Assembly (NCBI GenBank): GCA_029975055.1
Contig: JARKPU010000008.1
Coordinates: 1 to 64,000, forward strand
Reading direction: 5' to 3'
Source of the DNA: Anaerolinea sp.
GTDB taxonomy: Bacteria > Chloroflexota > Anaerolineae > Anaerolineales > Anaerolineaceae
DNA: 64,000 nucleotides
A program made the translations under genes and the position numbers. Position 1 is the stretch's first letter. Every line of letters starts with the position of its first letter. The notes below the pieces were generated by a model that had not been told where the DNA came from, did not search any database, and saw nothing but the letters and a program-made list of their open reading frames with translations. Below, one piece after another: positions 44,540-53,697 of the stretch.

Positions 44540-46543
44540 ATGAACCCAATTCCCCTCTCCAACCGGTTTACCCTCGGCGCAGGGCTGGAGGCTCACCTCC
44601 CGCTCGCCGAACTCAAGCGCCAGATGCAGCTCCTCCAGAAGAGCGGTTTCAACCTCGTCGAACTGCCCGTGCATTGGTCGGAGGGTGAACCGCTCGAGGG
44701 GAAGTATCAATTCTCGCGCTTCGAAGAGCTCGCCCGCCATGCCGCTTCGCTCGGGCTGGGCCTGGCGCTCGACGTGCGCCTGGATGCCGCCCCCGCCTGG
44801 CTGTTCGAGAAATTCCCCGGCCTTCCGCCCTCCCCGGCCCCCTGCTTCGATCACCCGCAGGTACAGGCGCTCTCGCTTGGCTTCATCCGCGCCCTGGCGG
44901 GGGCCCTGGCCGCCTATGAATGCGTGGCGGCCTGGAACTTTGCTCCCGCCGGTGAATGCTCCTCGCCCGCCTGCGAGCACACCCTGGCGGCCTTCCGCGC
45001 CTGGCTGGAGCAAAAATACCCCGGCCTCGAAGCCCTCAACGCGGCCTGGCGCACGCATTACGCCGAATGGCGCCTGATCCGCCCGGAGGGGCAGGCCGGC
45101 GAAGTCGATTGGCGCATCTTCCTCGCCGAAGATCGCCCGCGTGCCCTGGCCCGCTCCCGCGCCGAGGCCGTGCACGCCGCCGGCCCCGCGGGCTGGCCCG
45201 TCTCTGCCCGCAGCCGGGCGCTCGAGGCGGCCGCCTTCCACCCCTGGGATGACGCCTCGCCGCTGCACAGCCCCGCCCCCGAGCGCGAAGCCACCCTGCT
45301 CGCAGAGACGGCCGCGCTCACCCTGGCTTTCGACCGCCTGCGCTGCCGCTCTTCTGCGGCCGCCGAAGCGCCGCTGTGGGCAGCCGGGCTGCAGGGCGGC
45401 CCGCTGCAAGATGCACTCCACCCCGGGCGCGCCCTCACCCGCGAAGACCTGCGCCGCTGGATGCTCACCGCCGCGGCTGCGGGCGCCGAGGGCATCACCT
45501 TCGCAAGCGCGCAGGGGCTGCTGCCCGCCTCGGCCAACGAGACCGCCCCGCGCCTCGAAGAGGCCGCCCGCATCGGTGCGGCGCTCAGCCGCTTCCCCGA
45601 ACTGTTCGCCGCGCCCACCTGGGGCGGCGCCGAAGTGGGCATCCTCGTCAACCCGGAGGCCGCGCAAGCCTGCGCGAGCGTCCCGCCCGCCGGGGAACAC
45701 CTGGCCTACAGCACGCGCGGTTGGCACCGCCTGCTCTGGGAGCTGGGCATTCCGGCCGATTTTGTGGATATTGCGCAGGTTGGCGCGAAGATGACCCCGC
45801 CCTACAAGGCGCTCATCCTGCCCTTCCCGCTTTCGATCTCCGAAGCAAACGCCGAGAAGCTGGGCGCGTTTGTCTATACCGGCGGTGCGTTGATCAGTGA
45901 AGCGCCCCCCGGGCGGCTGGACGAGCACGGCTTTTTCAACCCCGGCGAGCTGTCGCCCATCTTCGGCAACCTGTTTGGCGTGCGCCAGGCCAGCTTTATG
46001 CCGGTGCGCGAGCCTGCCGATCCGCCGCGCTGGCAGCCTGCCGGGCGCGGCTGGGGCGAATTCAGCGAACCGGCCGAGCTGGAAGGCGCCGGCCCCCTGG
46101 ATGGAGTCAGCCTGCCTGCCGGGGTGTTCGTTCAGACCTATGAATGCCAGGGCAGCCAGCCGGTTTTGAAGCACCTCAGCCGCGCGGCGGGGGCCTTCCG
46201 CGTGGGCGTGCGCGGCATGGCATGGCTCCTGGGCACCTGCGTGGGCCACGGCGCCACCGCCTACCGCGCTCCGCAAACGCTCGCTTTCGTGCGCCGCTTG
46301 CTCGAACTGTGCAAGGTGCAGCCCGCCCACCCCGGCCGCCTGCTGCTGCGCGTGCGCTCGGCTGCGGGGGTGCAGGCCCGGTTCTTCTTCAACCCCACCG
46401 CATCGGCGCTGACCGAGCCCGTAGAGGTGGGCAGCGCTCAGGCTGAAGACCTGCTCGGCCAGCCCCTCGAGCGCAGCGGCAGCCAGGTGATGCTCAAGGT
46501 GCCGCCTTATGACGTGCGCGCGTTGGTGATCAGAACGGCTTGA
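44540..46543 (+). CDS. GH42-like protein, probably not a standard beta-galactosidase
   Basis: 667 residues with the GH42 layout: a TIM barrel (PLAELKRQMQLLQKSGFNLV, WLEQKYPGLEALNAAW), a trimerisation-type domain (about 365-560, GGAEVGILVNPEAAQ, WELGIPADFVDI) and a small C-terminal beta domain. In typical members an Asn-Glu in the AW..DNE region is the acid/base and the Glu of W(L/A)SELQGG is the nucleophile. Here the regions read AAWNFAPAGE and WAAGLQGG, so both glutamates seem to be absent. It may bind rather than cut sugars, or use other residues. No signal peptide. It overlaps the convergent gene by 14 bp. Confidence 0.72.
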   Translation: MNPIPLSNRFTLGAGLEAHLPLAELKRQMQLLQKSGFNLVELPVHWSEGEPLEGKYQFSRFEELARHAASLGLGLALDVRLDAAPAWLFEKFPGLPPSPAPCFDHPQVQALSLGFIRALAGALAAYECVAAWNFAPAGECSSPACEHTLAAFRAWLEQKYPGLEALNAAWRTHYAEWRLIRPEGQAGEVDWRIFLAEDRPRALARSRAEAVHAAGPAGWPVSARSRALEAAAFHPWDDASPLHSPAPEREATLLAETAALTLAFDRLRCRSSAAAEAPLWAAGLQGGPLQDALHPGRALTREDLRRWMLTAAAAGAEGITFASAQGLLPASANETAPRLEEAARIGAALSRFPELFAAPTWGGAEVGILVNPEAAQACASVPPAGEHLAYSTRGWHRLLWELGIPADFVDIAQVGAKMTPPYKALILPFPLSISEANAEKLGAFVYTGGALISEAPPGRLDEHGFFNPGELSPIFGNLFGVRQASFMPVREPADPPRWQPAGRGWGEFSEPAELEGAGPLDGVSLPAGVFVQTYECQGSQPVLKHLSRAAGAFRVGVRGMAWLLGTCVGHGATAYRAPQTLAFVRRLLELCKVQPAHPGRLLLRVRSAAGVQARFFFNPTASALTEPVEVGSAQAEDLLGQPLERSGSQVMLKVPPYDVRALVIRTA

Positions 46544-47018
46544 ACACCATCAAGAAGGTGACGACCGCCAGCGTGGTAAAACCCGCAGCCGCCAGCACCA
46601 GCGGGAGCGGCTGGTTGAGCAGCGCGTCAATCGCCTCGGGGCTTGCCGGTTCCACCGCTTCATGCGGCTTCATGCCGTCCATATAGCGCAGCCCGGCCGC
46701 CTTGCGCACCCGGCTGTAATAGCGCGTGGCGGCCGCGTTCATATACCCGTAGATCAAGATCACCAGCACGAGCGAGACCCAGATCCACGCCCGCCCCCAA
46801 TGCCTGCCCGCGAACCCGGCGGCGACCCCGCTGGCAAGGAAAATCAAAATGGATCCATGCAGCACGCCCACGGTGCCTGCCGAGAGGTTGAGCAGCGCTT
46901 GAATACGCTCCAGGTTACGCTCGCGGCGCAGGGCGAAGGAAACCCCGGCTGAAATTCCATGGGCCATCAAAAAGCCAACCACCCCCACAACGTGCAGCCA
47001 CACCAGCCATGGGTACAT
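46530..47018 (-). CDS. Small membrane protein, DUF2269-like
   Basis: 162 residues with four hydrophobic segments: WLVWLHVVGVVGFLMAHGIS, LLNLSAGTVGVLHGSILIFL, AWIWVSLVLVILIYGYMN and LPLVLAAAGFTTLAVVTFLM. The histidines in the first two segments (WLHVVGVVGFLMAHG) recall heme-binding or DUF2269-type proteins, but no function is established. ATG 47018 follows AGGAGGTG. It stands alone, convergent with the GH42-like gene. Confidence 0.65.
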   Translation of the reverse strand: MYPWLVWLHVVGVVGFLMAHGISAGVSFALRRERNLERIQALLNLSAGTVGVLHGSILIFLASGVAAGFAGRHWGRAWIWVSLVLVILIYGYMNAAATRYYSRVRKAAGLRYMDGMKPHEAVEPASPEAIDALLNQPLPLVLAAAGFTTLAVVTFLMVFKPF

Positions 47019-47110
47019 AGCGCACCTCCTGGTAATAGACAGGGCCAATAGATTAATTTAATACTTATTTTATCTTATTTATCAATCATTGGGGCATTCG
47101 CGCTCTTAAA

Positions 47111-47186
47111 GCGGAAAGCTGACAGCGGATGGCTGACAGCTTCTTCTGGAGCGGAAAGCTGACAGCGGATGGCTGACAGCTTCTTC
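47111..47186. repeat. Tandem 40-bp direct repeat with GCTGACAGC motifs
   Basis: GCGGAAAGCTGACAGCGG... at 47111-47146 recurs at 47151-47186 without differences. Each unit contains GCTGACAGC twice. A related GCTGACAGC string occurs near 21830 upstream of tmk (minus strand). No gene overlaps it. Confidence 0.75.
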
Positions 47187-47188
47187 GA

Positions 47189-47421
<233 letters not shown>

Positions 47422-47474
47422 ATGGGCCGGCGAAAATTATACCATATCCCCCTCGGCGGCAGCGAAAAAGGCCC

Positions 47475-49400
47475 TCAATCGAACAAACTGCTCACCAGCA
47501 GCGCGAACAACGCCGCCAGCATCTGCAAGGCGAACAACCCGCCCAGCAGATACCCCGCCACCGACCACGGGTTCGAGGGCAGCCCGCCGCGCGGAGCCTC
47601 GCCTTCGGCCATCTGGCGCACCGCCGCCGCGGCCTCTTCGGCCAGCTCGCCGGCGGCGCGGTGCGAAAGCCCCAGCCACGTCCAGCCCTCGCGCTCCTGC
47701 GGCAGGATCAGCCGCCGCCCCTTATACGCGCTCAACCATAATTCCAGCACCTCGGGCGGGTCGATCGCCAGCTCCGAGGGCAGCACGATCAATTTGGCCG
47801 AGAGCATCTCATCCTCGGGCGCGCCGCGTTCCAGGTCATGCACGGCCACCGAAAGGCGCGGAGCCTGCCGCTTGAGCGCCGCCACGATCATCTCCGCCAG
47901 GGGCATGGCATTTTGCTCGATGATCAACACCGGGAAGGCCGCGTGCAGCGCTCCCACCGCCTGCTGCGCCGCGCGCGCATCGGCCCGCAGCACGCGCAGG
48001 TGATAGACCAGGAAAGCCGCCATCGCCCCCACCGTCAGCATGCGCTCCAGCGCCAGCTGGGCAATTGCCGGCTCGCCCGTCCCCAAGAAGTGCATGATCA
48101 GGTGATAGAACAGGTTGCCCGCCGCCGCCATCATCCCCACCACGAAGAGGAAAATGAACAGGTAGAGGTAGGCCCGCCGCACCAGGGCGCGCCGCGCCCG
48201 GTCGCCGGGTTCGCCGCGCGCAGAGGCTTCTCCTTGCAGGCGGCCCCAGGTGACCAGCCAGAGCGGTAGCCCAACCGCAAGCGCCGCCAGCCCGTTATTG
48301 AGGTCGCCCAGGGCCGGGGGCAGGCTGCCCCGGCCGATTAACGTGTTGGAGAGATAGCCAATCAGCGTCACCACCCCGGCAAAGCTCACCGCCAACCCCA
48401 GCGCCGAAAGCATGCCGCGGTAGAGCCGCCGCACCCCGGCGCGGCGCGGGCTGCCCCCGGCCTGGGCGCTCATCTCGCGGTCGAGCACCTGCCCGTAATA
48501 CGCCCACATCACCGCCAGCGGGATGAGCACCGCCATGGCCGGGCCGCTCTCGCCGAGGAATTCCGGCAGCGTCAACGGGCGGCCGAGCAGCAGCGCCAGC
48601 ACGTCTGAGAGCACACGCCCGCCCGAGGCCAGCACCCCCACCACCCCCGCCAGGCTGATGAGATAAAGCACCACCAGGCGCAAGATGGAAGCGCGCTCGC
48701 CGGGCTCATCGAGCGTCTCCTGCACCAGCCACCAGGTGTAGCCCCAGATGGGCGCACCGACCAGCGCCAGGGCCAGGCTGTTGGCCAGCAGGTAGCCGGC
48801 AGAGGCCCCCAGCCCGCCGGGCACCGAAAGCAGATAGCGGAAGATGCCCTGCACGCCGAAGACCGTCACGGCCAGGCCGAAGAGCACCCACAGGTAGCGG
48901 TACAGTCGACGCGACTCGGCCAGGAAATGCCCAGGCGGGGCGGTCTGCCAGTCGATCCGCAGGATGGAATCGAAATACAGGAAGATCGCCAGGTTGACGG
49001 CGATGGCGATGAGGTTATCGGTGTTCGACTGCCCGCTCCCAAACAGCACCCCGCCGGTGGAAAGGCCCATCAGGGCCGCCAGCAGCCGGTTGAGCAGCGC
49101 CAGCCCGGCGTAAACGATCGGGATGAGCGTCCAGACGCGCACCGCGTAGAAGAACACCGCGCGGATGCGGCTGGCGTGCTCTTCTTCGTCGCGCGCGGCG
49201 TCGCGCTGAGCCGTGAGCCAGTGCAGCAGGAAGACCGGCAGCCCCACTAACATCAGTGAAAGCCCGGTAGCCAGTGAAACCATCGTGCCGGAGATGCTTC
49301 CGTTGATGAGGTTGCGCAGCAGGTTCACCGCGCCCCAAACCAGGGCCTGGCTGCCGATCAACGCCAGAAGATAGAAGTACAGCCTGCGGACAGTGCGCAT
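47475..49400 (-). CDS. Multi-repeat membrane protein (DUF5671-type)
   Basis: 641 residues. About six tandem units of roughly 90 residues, each starting with an RRLYxYL-like motif (RRLYFYLLALIGSQAL, RRLYRYLWVLFGLAVT, RRLYRGMLSALGLAVS, RRAYLYLFIFLFVVG) and holding three membrane segments, a DUF5671 arrangement common in Chloroflexota. After about residue 465 comes a soluble domain (GALHAAFPVLIIEQNAM ... LSVAVHDLERGAPEDE), then a final membrane segment. No catalytic motif is seen. Start 49400 is 6 bp after the stop of the next upstream gene, with which it forms an operon. Confidence 0.75.
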   Translation of the reverse strand: MRTVRRLYFYLLALIGSQALVWGAVNLLRNLINGSISGTMVSLATGLSLMLVGLPVFLLHWLTAQRDAARDEEEHASRIRAVFFYAVRVWTLIPIVYAGLALLNRLLAALMGLSTGGVLFGSGQSNTDNLIAIAVNLAIFLYFDSILRIDWQTAPPGHFLAESRRLYRYLWVLFGLAVTVFGVQGIFRYLLSVPGGLGASAGYLLANSLALALVGAPIWGYTWWLVQETLDEPGERASILRLVVLYLISLAGVVGVLASGGRVLSDVLALLLGRPLTLPEFLGESGPAMAVLIPLAVMWAYYGQVLDREMSAQAGGSPRRAGVRRLYRGMLSALGLAVSFAGVVTLIGYLSNTLIGRGSLPPALGDLNNGLAALAVGLPLWLVTWGRLQGEASARGEPGDRARRALVRRAYLYLFIFLFVVGMMAAAGNLFYHLIMHFLGTGEPAIAQLALERMLTVGAMAAFLVYHLRVLRADARAAQQAVGALHAAFPVLIIEQNAMPLAEMIVAALKRQAPRLSVAVHDLERGAPEDEMLSAKLIVLPSELAIDPPEVLELWLSAYKGRRLILPQEREGWTWLGLSHRAAGELAEEAAAAVRQMAEGEAPRGGLPSNPWSVAGYLLGGLFALQMLAALFALLVSSLFD

Positions 49401-49406
49401 GGGGGC

Positions 49407-49916
49407 TCAGGGAGCAGGGGTAACCGAGGGCTTCACTTCAGCCGGCTGCGGGGCCGACCATTCGTAGCTCCAGAAGGGGTAGGGGAAGCTGCGGATCTTC
49501 CAGGCGCCCCCTTCCAGCGCAAGATCGGCCGTGTTGTTCTCGCGGAAGCCCTGGTCGAACGGCCCCCGCCCGCCGTGGATGAGGATCAGATAGACCAGGG
49601 CGCTCTGACCGTCGGAAGCAAGCGTGGTGCTGGTGATCTCGATCCCCGTAGTGGAGACATCGCGGTCTTGATAATTAACGAAGGGCGCCTTGAAGCGCGG
49701 CAGATCGGGTTTGTTCTCGATGGCCGCCAGGTAAGAATAGGCGCGCTCATAATCACGCCGCTGCAGGGCCACAATATAGTTTTGGACAACGCCCTCCGGG
49801 GTATCTTCGGGGCCGTAATCCAGACCGCCGCGGCGCGCAAAGTAAATGGCCAGCGAAAGCACCACCAGCACGCCGATCCCGGCCAGGATTCCGATCAGAA
49901 AACGATCTTGCCGCAT
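49407..49916 (-). CDS. Membrane-anchored NTF2/DUF4878-like protein
   Basis: 169 residues: an N-terminal membrane segment (FLIGILAGIGVLVVLSLAI), then an extracytoplasmic alpha/beta domain (DTPEGVVQNYIVALQRRDYERAYSYL ... ALEGGAWKIRSFPYPFW) of the NTF2-like/DUF4878 kind, and a short Pro-rich end. The domain probably binds a ligand or partner; no enzyme residues are evident. It is encoded directly before the DUF5671 protein, suggesting that the two proteins work together in the membrane. Confidence 0.72.
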   Translation of the reverse strand: MRQDRFLIGILAGIGVLVVLSLAIYFARRGGLDYGPEDTPEGVVQNYIVALQRRDYERAYSYLAAIENKPDLPRFKAPFVNYQDRDVSTTGIEITSTTLASDGQSALVYLILIHGGRGPFDQGFRENNTADLALEGGAWKIRSFPYPFWSYEWSAPQPAEVKPSVTPAP

Positions 49917-50100
49917 GGGGGTTCTCCCGTCGAGAGGAAATCATACTTGCCGGACCTCTCCTAATTATACGGCATGGCGCAAGCGAGCGATGCGCTGGGC
50001 AAATCCGCCACAGATGAGCGGGGGCCGGCTTGAAGCGCACCGGCCCCGAACAGCCCGTTTTCAATTCCCGCCGGGTCAGGGGAAGGGTGAGGGCCCTGTT

Positions 50101-50292
50101 TTACGCCCAGCGCCCGGGGCGCAGCGAAATCACCAGGATCGGCCCCAAGATCGGCAGCAACACCGCCAGCAGGCTCCAGGCCAGGTTATAAGGCCAGTCG
50201 AGCCGGCGGCGGCTCAGGTAAACCAGGGCCATGGCGGCCAGGGCCAGCACAGTGAACAGCAACAAGGCGCGCAGCACGTCGGCGATTGGCAC
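50101..50292 (-). CDS. Small membrane protein, PLDc_N-type
   Basis: 63 residues with two membrane segments: VLRALLLFTVLALAAMALVYL and AWSLLAVLLPILGPILVISL, the pattern of the phospholipase D nuclease N-terminal (PLDc_N) family, W.YNL.W.LL...P..GPI. GTG 50292 follows AAGGAGG; the longer frame upstream has no such support. TACAAT on the minus strand (50336-50331) may be its -10. Such small proteins are often single genes; function unknown. Confidence 0.7.
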   Translation of the reverse strand: MPIADVLRALLLFTVLALAAMALVYLSRRRLDWPYNLAWSLLAVLLPILGPILVISLRPGRWA

Positions 50293-50535
50293 GGCCGGGC
50301 CCTCCTTAATAGAACGGATATTCAGTTGATATTGTACAGGATTTCGGAAGGAGAAGTCAATGCGTGAAAAAGGCAAAAAGGCGATGAAAAAAGAAGTCAC
50401 TGAGGCAAGAAGACGCTGAGTGAAGAGATCCTGCCGCCTCAGGCATGGACAATTTCAACCATCGCTCAAGCTTCATCCATCATCATCTCATTGACCAATC
50501 TTCTCTACCATTCCTCAATGATATAATTCATTCTA

Positions 50536-51405
50536 ATGAAGAAGAAACAAAACACCCCGCTGATGATCCTTTTCGCGGACGTGTCTCAATTTTTCTGTAA
50601 ATTATGGGGCAAGCCGCACAATTTACAGAAAAAGACATACACGCTCCTTTTCGCGGCGCTGGCGGCCGGGCTGCTGCTGGCCCTGGCCTGGCCGGTGCGG
50701 GCTGCCCTGCCCGAGCAGGCCGTTTACCAGACTCCCACCGCCAACGCTGAAGGCCGCATCCTCTACAAAGTCCAGCCCGGAGATAGCTGCCTGCGCGTCG
50801 AACTGCTCACCGGCGTGAAGATCGAGACGCTGCGCACCCTCAACAAGCTGGATGACGCGTGCACGCTCCAGGAAGGCATGGAACTGCTCCTGGGGGTGGT
50901 CACCGAAGCGCCCACCCCCACGCAGGGCCCCGAAGTGACCCCCACGCCCCTGCTGCCCACGCCCACCCAGCCGCGCGGCACCGGTGAGGTGTGCATCGTG
51001 CTCTTCGCCGACGTCAACGGCAACGCCGTGCGCGATGACGGCGAGGCCCCCATCCTGGGCGGCGCGGTCAGCATCACCGACCGATCGGGCGAAATTTCAA
51101 AGACCGGCCTGACCACCGACACAACAGATGCGCTGTGCTTCACGAACCTGCCGGAAGGCGATTACAACATCTCGATGGCCGTTCCAAGCGGTTATAACCC
51201 CACCACAGCCACCAACTACCCGCTCACCCTGCTGGCCGGCAACCGTTCGATCATCGATTTCGGCGCGCAGATCAGCCTGCGCAACCCCCCGCCCGAGCAG
51301 GCAGCCGGAGGGGCCTCGCGCTCGCCGCTTCTGCTGGTGGTGGCCGCCGTGCTCATCCTGGGCGGCGCCGGCCTGGGGGTGTACTTCGGCCTGCTGCGAA
51401 AATAG
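50536..51405 (+). CDS. LysM-domain exported protein with element-interrupted signal peptide
   Basis: 289 residues. After the N-terminus a LysM module (ILYKVQPGDSCLRVELLTG ... LQEGMELLLG, about 75-122) should bind glycan such as peptidoglycan. A Pro/Thr linker, a SdrD/Cna-B-like beta domain (VCIVLFADVNGNAVRDDGE, LCFTNLPEGDYNISM) and a C-terminal membrane segment with LLRK follow, placing the protein at the cell surface. The signal peptide is split by a palindromic element: ATG 50536 gives MKKKQNTPLMILFA, then 26 foreign residues, then the second part ALAAGLLLALAWPVRA. The frame is kept open. TATAAT (50522-50527) lies 9 nt before the ATG. Confidence 0.82.
   Translation: MKKKQNTPLMILFADVSQFFCKLWGKPHNLQKKTYTLLFAALAAGLLLALAWPVRAALPEQAVYQTPTANAEGRILYKVQPGDSCLRVELLTGVKIETLRTLNKLDDACTLQEGMELLLGVVTEAPTPTQGPEVTPTPLLPTPTQPRGTGEVCIVLFADVNGNAVRDDGEAPILGGAVSITDRSGEISKTGLTTDTTDALCFTNLPEGDYNISMAVPSGYNPTTATNYPLTLLAGNRSIIDFGAQISLRNPPPEQAAGGASRSPLLLVVAAVLILGGAGLGVYFGLLRK
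50567..50656. mobile_element. Palindromic element copy 4 with 12-bp target duplication
   Basis: TCCTTTTCGCGG occurs at 50567-50578 and again at 50645-50656. Between lie 66 bp made of an inverted repeat (21-bp arms, two mismatches, loop AA) with core CTGTAAATTATGGGGC and outer CGTGT...ACACG. This has the structure of a small non-autonomous element inserted with target-site duplication. The 78 bp added (element plus one repeat) equal 26 codons, so the host frame survives. Confidence 0.85.
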
Positions 51406-51424
51406 ACCCTGGCGTTATCAACGT

Positions 51425-51464
51425 AAGGAGGCGCGAACCGACGGCCGCGCCTCCTTCTCTTTTT
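51425..51464 (+). terminator. Intrinsic terminator of the LysM gene
   Basis: AAGGAGGCGCG (51425-51435) pairs with CGCGCCTCCTT (51446-51456), loop 10 nt, followed by CTCTTTTT. Confidence 0.85.
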
Positions 51465-51593
51465 ACCGCCCGCCGATTATCAATCTCATTACAACCGCCT
51501 CCAGTACCCTTGCCCGCCGTGAAACGCGGGCTTATGATTGGAAGGTTATCCCGGCAACCCCTGCCGGGGCATTGATGCCAGAGGAAAAGGTTT

Positions 51594-52997
51594 ATGAAGC
51601 GAGCTATCCCGATTATTCTCATTTTGATCGTCCTCGGCGCGGGCGGATATTTCGGCTACCAGGCCTGGCAAAAAGCCCAAACCGCCGCCGCCGGCGCCTT
51701 CCAGACCGCCCAGGTGACCCGCGGCAAGCTCACCGCCACCGTGGGCGCCACCGGCACCGTCCGCGCCAACCAGAGCGGTGTGCTTTCATGGCAGACCTCC
51801 GGGCGCATCGGGCAGATCCTGGTTAAAACCGGCGACCGCGTCGCGGCCGGGCAGGTCCTCGCCGAACTCGACCCCCTCTCGCTCCCCCAATCCATCATCT
51901 TGGCCCGCGCCGACCTGGTGACCGCGCAGCGCAACCTCGAAAGCCTGCAGGATTCTGACGTGGCGCGCGCCAAGGCTCAACAGGCCCTTGTGGCCGCGCA
52001 AAAAGAACTCGATGACGCCGTCACCGACCGCGAAAGCCTTAAGTATAAGCGCGTCTCCGATGACACCATCGAGGTCGCCCGCGCCAACCTGGCCCTCGCC
52101 CAGGAGGAAGTCGATAAAGCCCAGGAATTTTACGATCAGGTCAAAAACCGGCCCGAATCCGACCAGCTCCGCGCCCAGGCCCTTTCGGCGCTGGCCAATG
52201 CAAAACAAAAGCGCGACCGCAACCAGGCCAACCTGAACTGGATGCTCTCCGGCCCAGACAGCCTGGATGTGGCCGAGGCCGATGCGCGCGTGCAGGTGGC
52301 CCAGGCCAGCCTGGCCGACGCCCAGCGCGAGTGGGAGCGCCTGAAAGACGGCGTGGACCCCAAGGACATCGAAGCCGCCCAGGCGCGCGTGGCCGCCATC
52401 GAAGCACTGCTCGGCCAGGTGAACCTGGAAGCACCCTTCGCGGGCACCGTCACCGAAATTAATTCGAAGGTCGGCGACCAGGTCTCACCCGGCACGCTCT
52501 CCTTCCGCATAGATGACCTCACCCACCTGCTGGTGGATGTGCAGATCACCGAAGTGGATATCAACCGCATCCAGGTCGGGCAGGCCGCCACGCTCACCTT
52601 CGATGCCATTCAAGGCAAAACCTATAACGGCTCGGTCACCGAGGTCGGGCGGGTGGGCACCAACGTACAGGGCGTGGTCAACTTTGACGTGACCATCGAG
52701 CTGACCGACGCCGACGAGGCCGTGCGCCCCGGGATGACCGCGGCGGTCACGCTCGTCACCGAGCAGCTGGATGACGCCCTGCAGGTTCCCAACCGCGCCG
52801 TGCGCCTGCGGGATGGCAAGCGCGTGGTGTATCTGCTGGTGAACGGCATCCCCACCCCCACCGAAATCACCCTCGGGTTGACTTCAGACACCTACAGCCA
52901 GGTGCTGAGCGGGGTCAAAGAGGGCGATACGCTGGTGCTCAACCCTCCGGTCGAGTTCCAGGCCGGGGGCGGCCCGCGGGGCGGCTTTGGCAATTAA
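51594..52997 (+). CDS. Efflux periplasmic adaptor (MacA/HlyD family)
   Basis: 467 residues. One N-terminal membrane anchor ([18 protein letters not shown]), then the lipoyl-like half ([26 protein letters not shown] region), a long coiled-coil hairpin (about 105-255, rich in Ala/Gln/Asp), the second lipoyl half ([21 protein letters not shown]) and a beta-barrel domain ([19 protein letters not shown]). It links the ABC permease encoded downstream to outer layers of the envelope and would guide exported substrate. ATG 51594 follows GAGGAAAAGG. It forms an operon with the ATPase and the permease. Confidence 0.9.
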   Translation: MKRAIPIILILIVLGAGGYFGYQAWQKAQTAAAGAFQTAQVTRGKLTATVGATGTVRANQSGVLSWQTSGRIGQILVKTGDRVAAGQVLAELDPLSLPQSIILARADLVTAQRNLESLQDSDVARAKAQQALVAAQKELDDAVTDRESLKYKRVSDDTIEVARANLALAQEEVDKAQEFYDQVKNRPESDQLRAQALSALANAKQKRDRNQANLNWMLSGPDSLDVAEADARVQVAQASLADAQREWERLKDGVDPKDIEAAQARVAAIEALLGQVNLEAPFAGTVTEINSKVGDQVSPGTLSFRIDDLTHLLVDVQITEVDINRIQVGQAATLTFDAIQGKTYNGSVTEVGRVGTNVQGVVNFDVTIELTDADEAVRPGMTAAVTLVTEQLDDALQVPNRAVRLRDGKRVVYLLVNGIPTPTEITLGLTSDTYSQVLSGVKEGDTLVLNPPVEFQAGGGPRGGFGN

Positions 52998-53013
52998 CCC
53001 GGCGGGCGGAGCT

Positions 53014-53697
53014 ATGAGCGATTACGTCATCGAGGCATTCGACCTGACCAAGGTCTATAAAATGGGCGCCGTCGAAGTGCGCGCCCTGGCGGGGGTCTCG
53101 TTTCGCATCCGGCGCGGCGAGGTGATCGCCATCATGGGGCCTTCGGGCTCGGGCAAATCCACGCTGATGAACCTGATCGGCTGCCTCGACCGCCCCACCA
53201 GCGGACGCTACGTGCTGGACGGCCAGGAAGTCTCAAAGCTGAACGACGACCAGCTGGCGACGATCCGCAACCACAAGGTGGGGTTTGTCTTCCAGAGCTT
53301 CAACCTGCTGCCGCGCGCCTCGGCCCTGGCCAACGTGGAGCTGCCCCTGCGCTACGCCGGGGTGACGCGCGGCCGCGCCCAGCGCGCGCGCGATTCGCTC
53401 GTGGCAGTCGGCCTGGCCGATCGGGTCAATCACCGGCCCAATGAGCTTTCCGGCGGCCAGCAGCAGCGCGTGGCAATTGCCCGCGCCCTGGTCAACGACC
53501 CGGCCATCCTGATGGCCGATGAGCCTACCGGCAACCTGGATTCCAAATCCGGCAAGGAAATTATGGAATTGATCCTCGGGCTCAACCGCGAGCGCGGAAC
53601 GACGATCATCATCGTCACCCACGACCCCAAGGTGGCCGAACAGACCGGGCGCATCATCCGCCTGATGGACGGGGTGATCGTGGAGAATGGCGCATGA
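53014..53697 (+). CDS. ABC transporter ATPase (MacB/LolD-type)
   Basis: Cytoplasmic nucleotide-binding subunit, 227 residues. Walker [17 protein letters not shown]-loop [10 protein letters not shown], signature [15 protein letters not shown], Walker [13 protein letters not shown] and switch histidine IIVTHDP are all present. The start [18 protein letters not shown] (ATG 53014, after GGCGGA) is typical of MacB-type ATPases; the subunit is separate from the permease here. It overlaps the permease start by 4 bp (ATGA). Confidence 0.95.
   Translation: MSDYVIEAFDLTKVYKMGAVEVRALAGVSFRIRRGEVIAIMGPSGSGKSTLMNLIGCLDRPTSGRYVLDGQEVSKLNDDQLATIRNHKVGFVFQSFNLLPRASALANVELPLRYAGVTRGRAQRARDSLVAVGLADRVNHRPNELSGGQQQRVAIARALVNDPAILMADEPTGNLDSKSGKEIMELILGLNRERGTTIIIVTHDPKVAEQTGRIIRLMDGVIVENGA

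Noticed and set aside
44525..46330. 601-codon minus-strand frame opposite the GH42-like gene
   Set aside because: Shadow frame; the plus strand has recognisable GH42 architecture.
50536..50656. Frameshift or misassembly at the N-terminus of the LysM protein
   Set aside because: The frame is open throughout and the inserted part is a palindrome related to copies elsewhere, so insertion explains it better.
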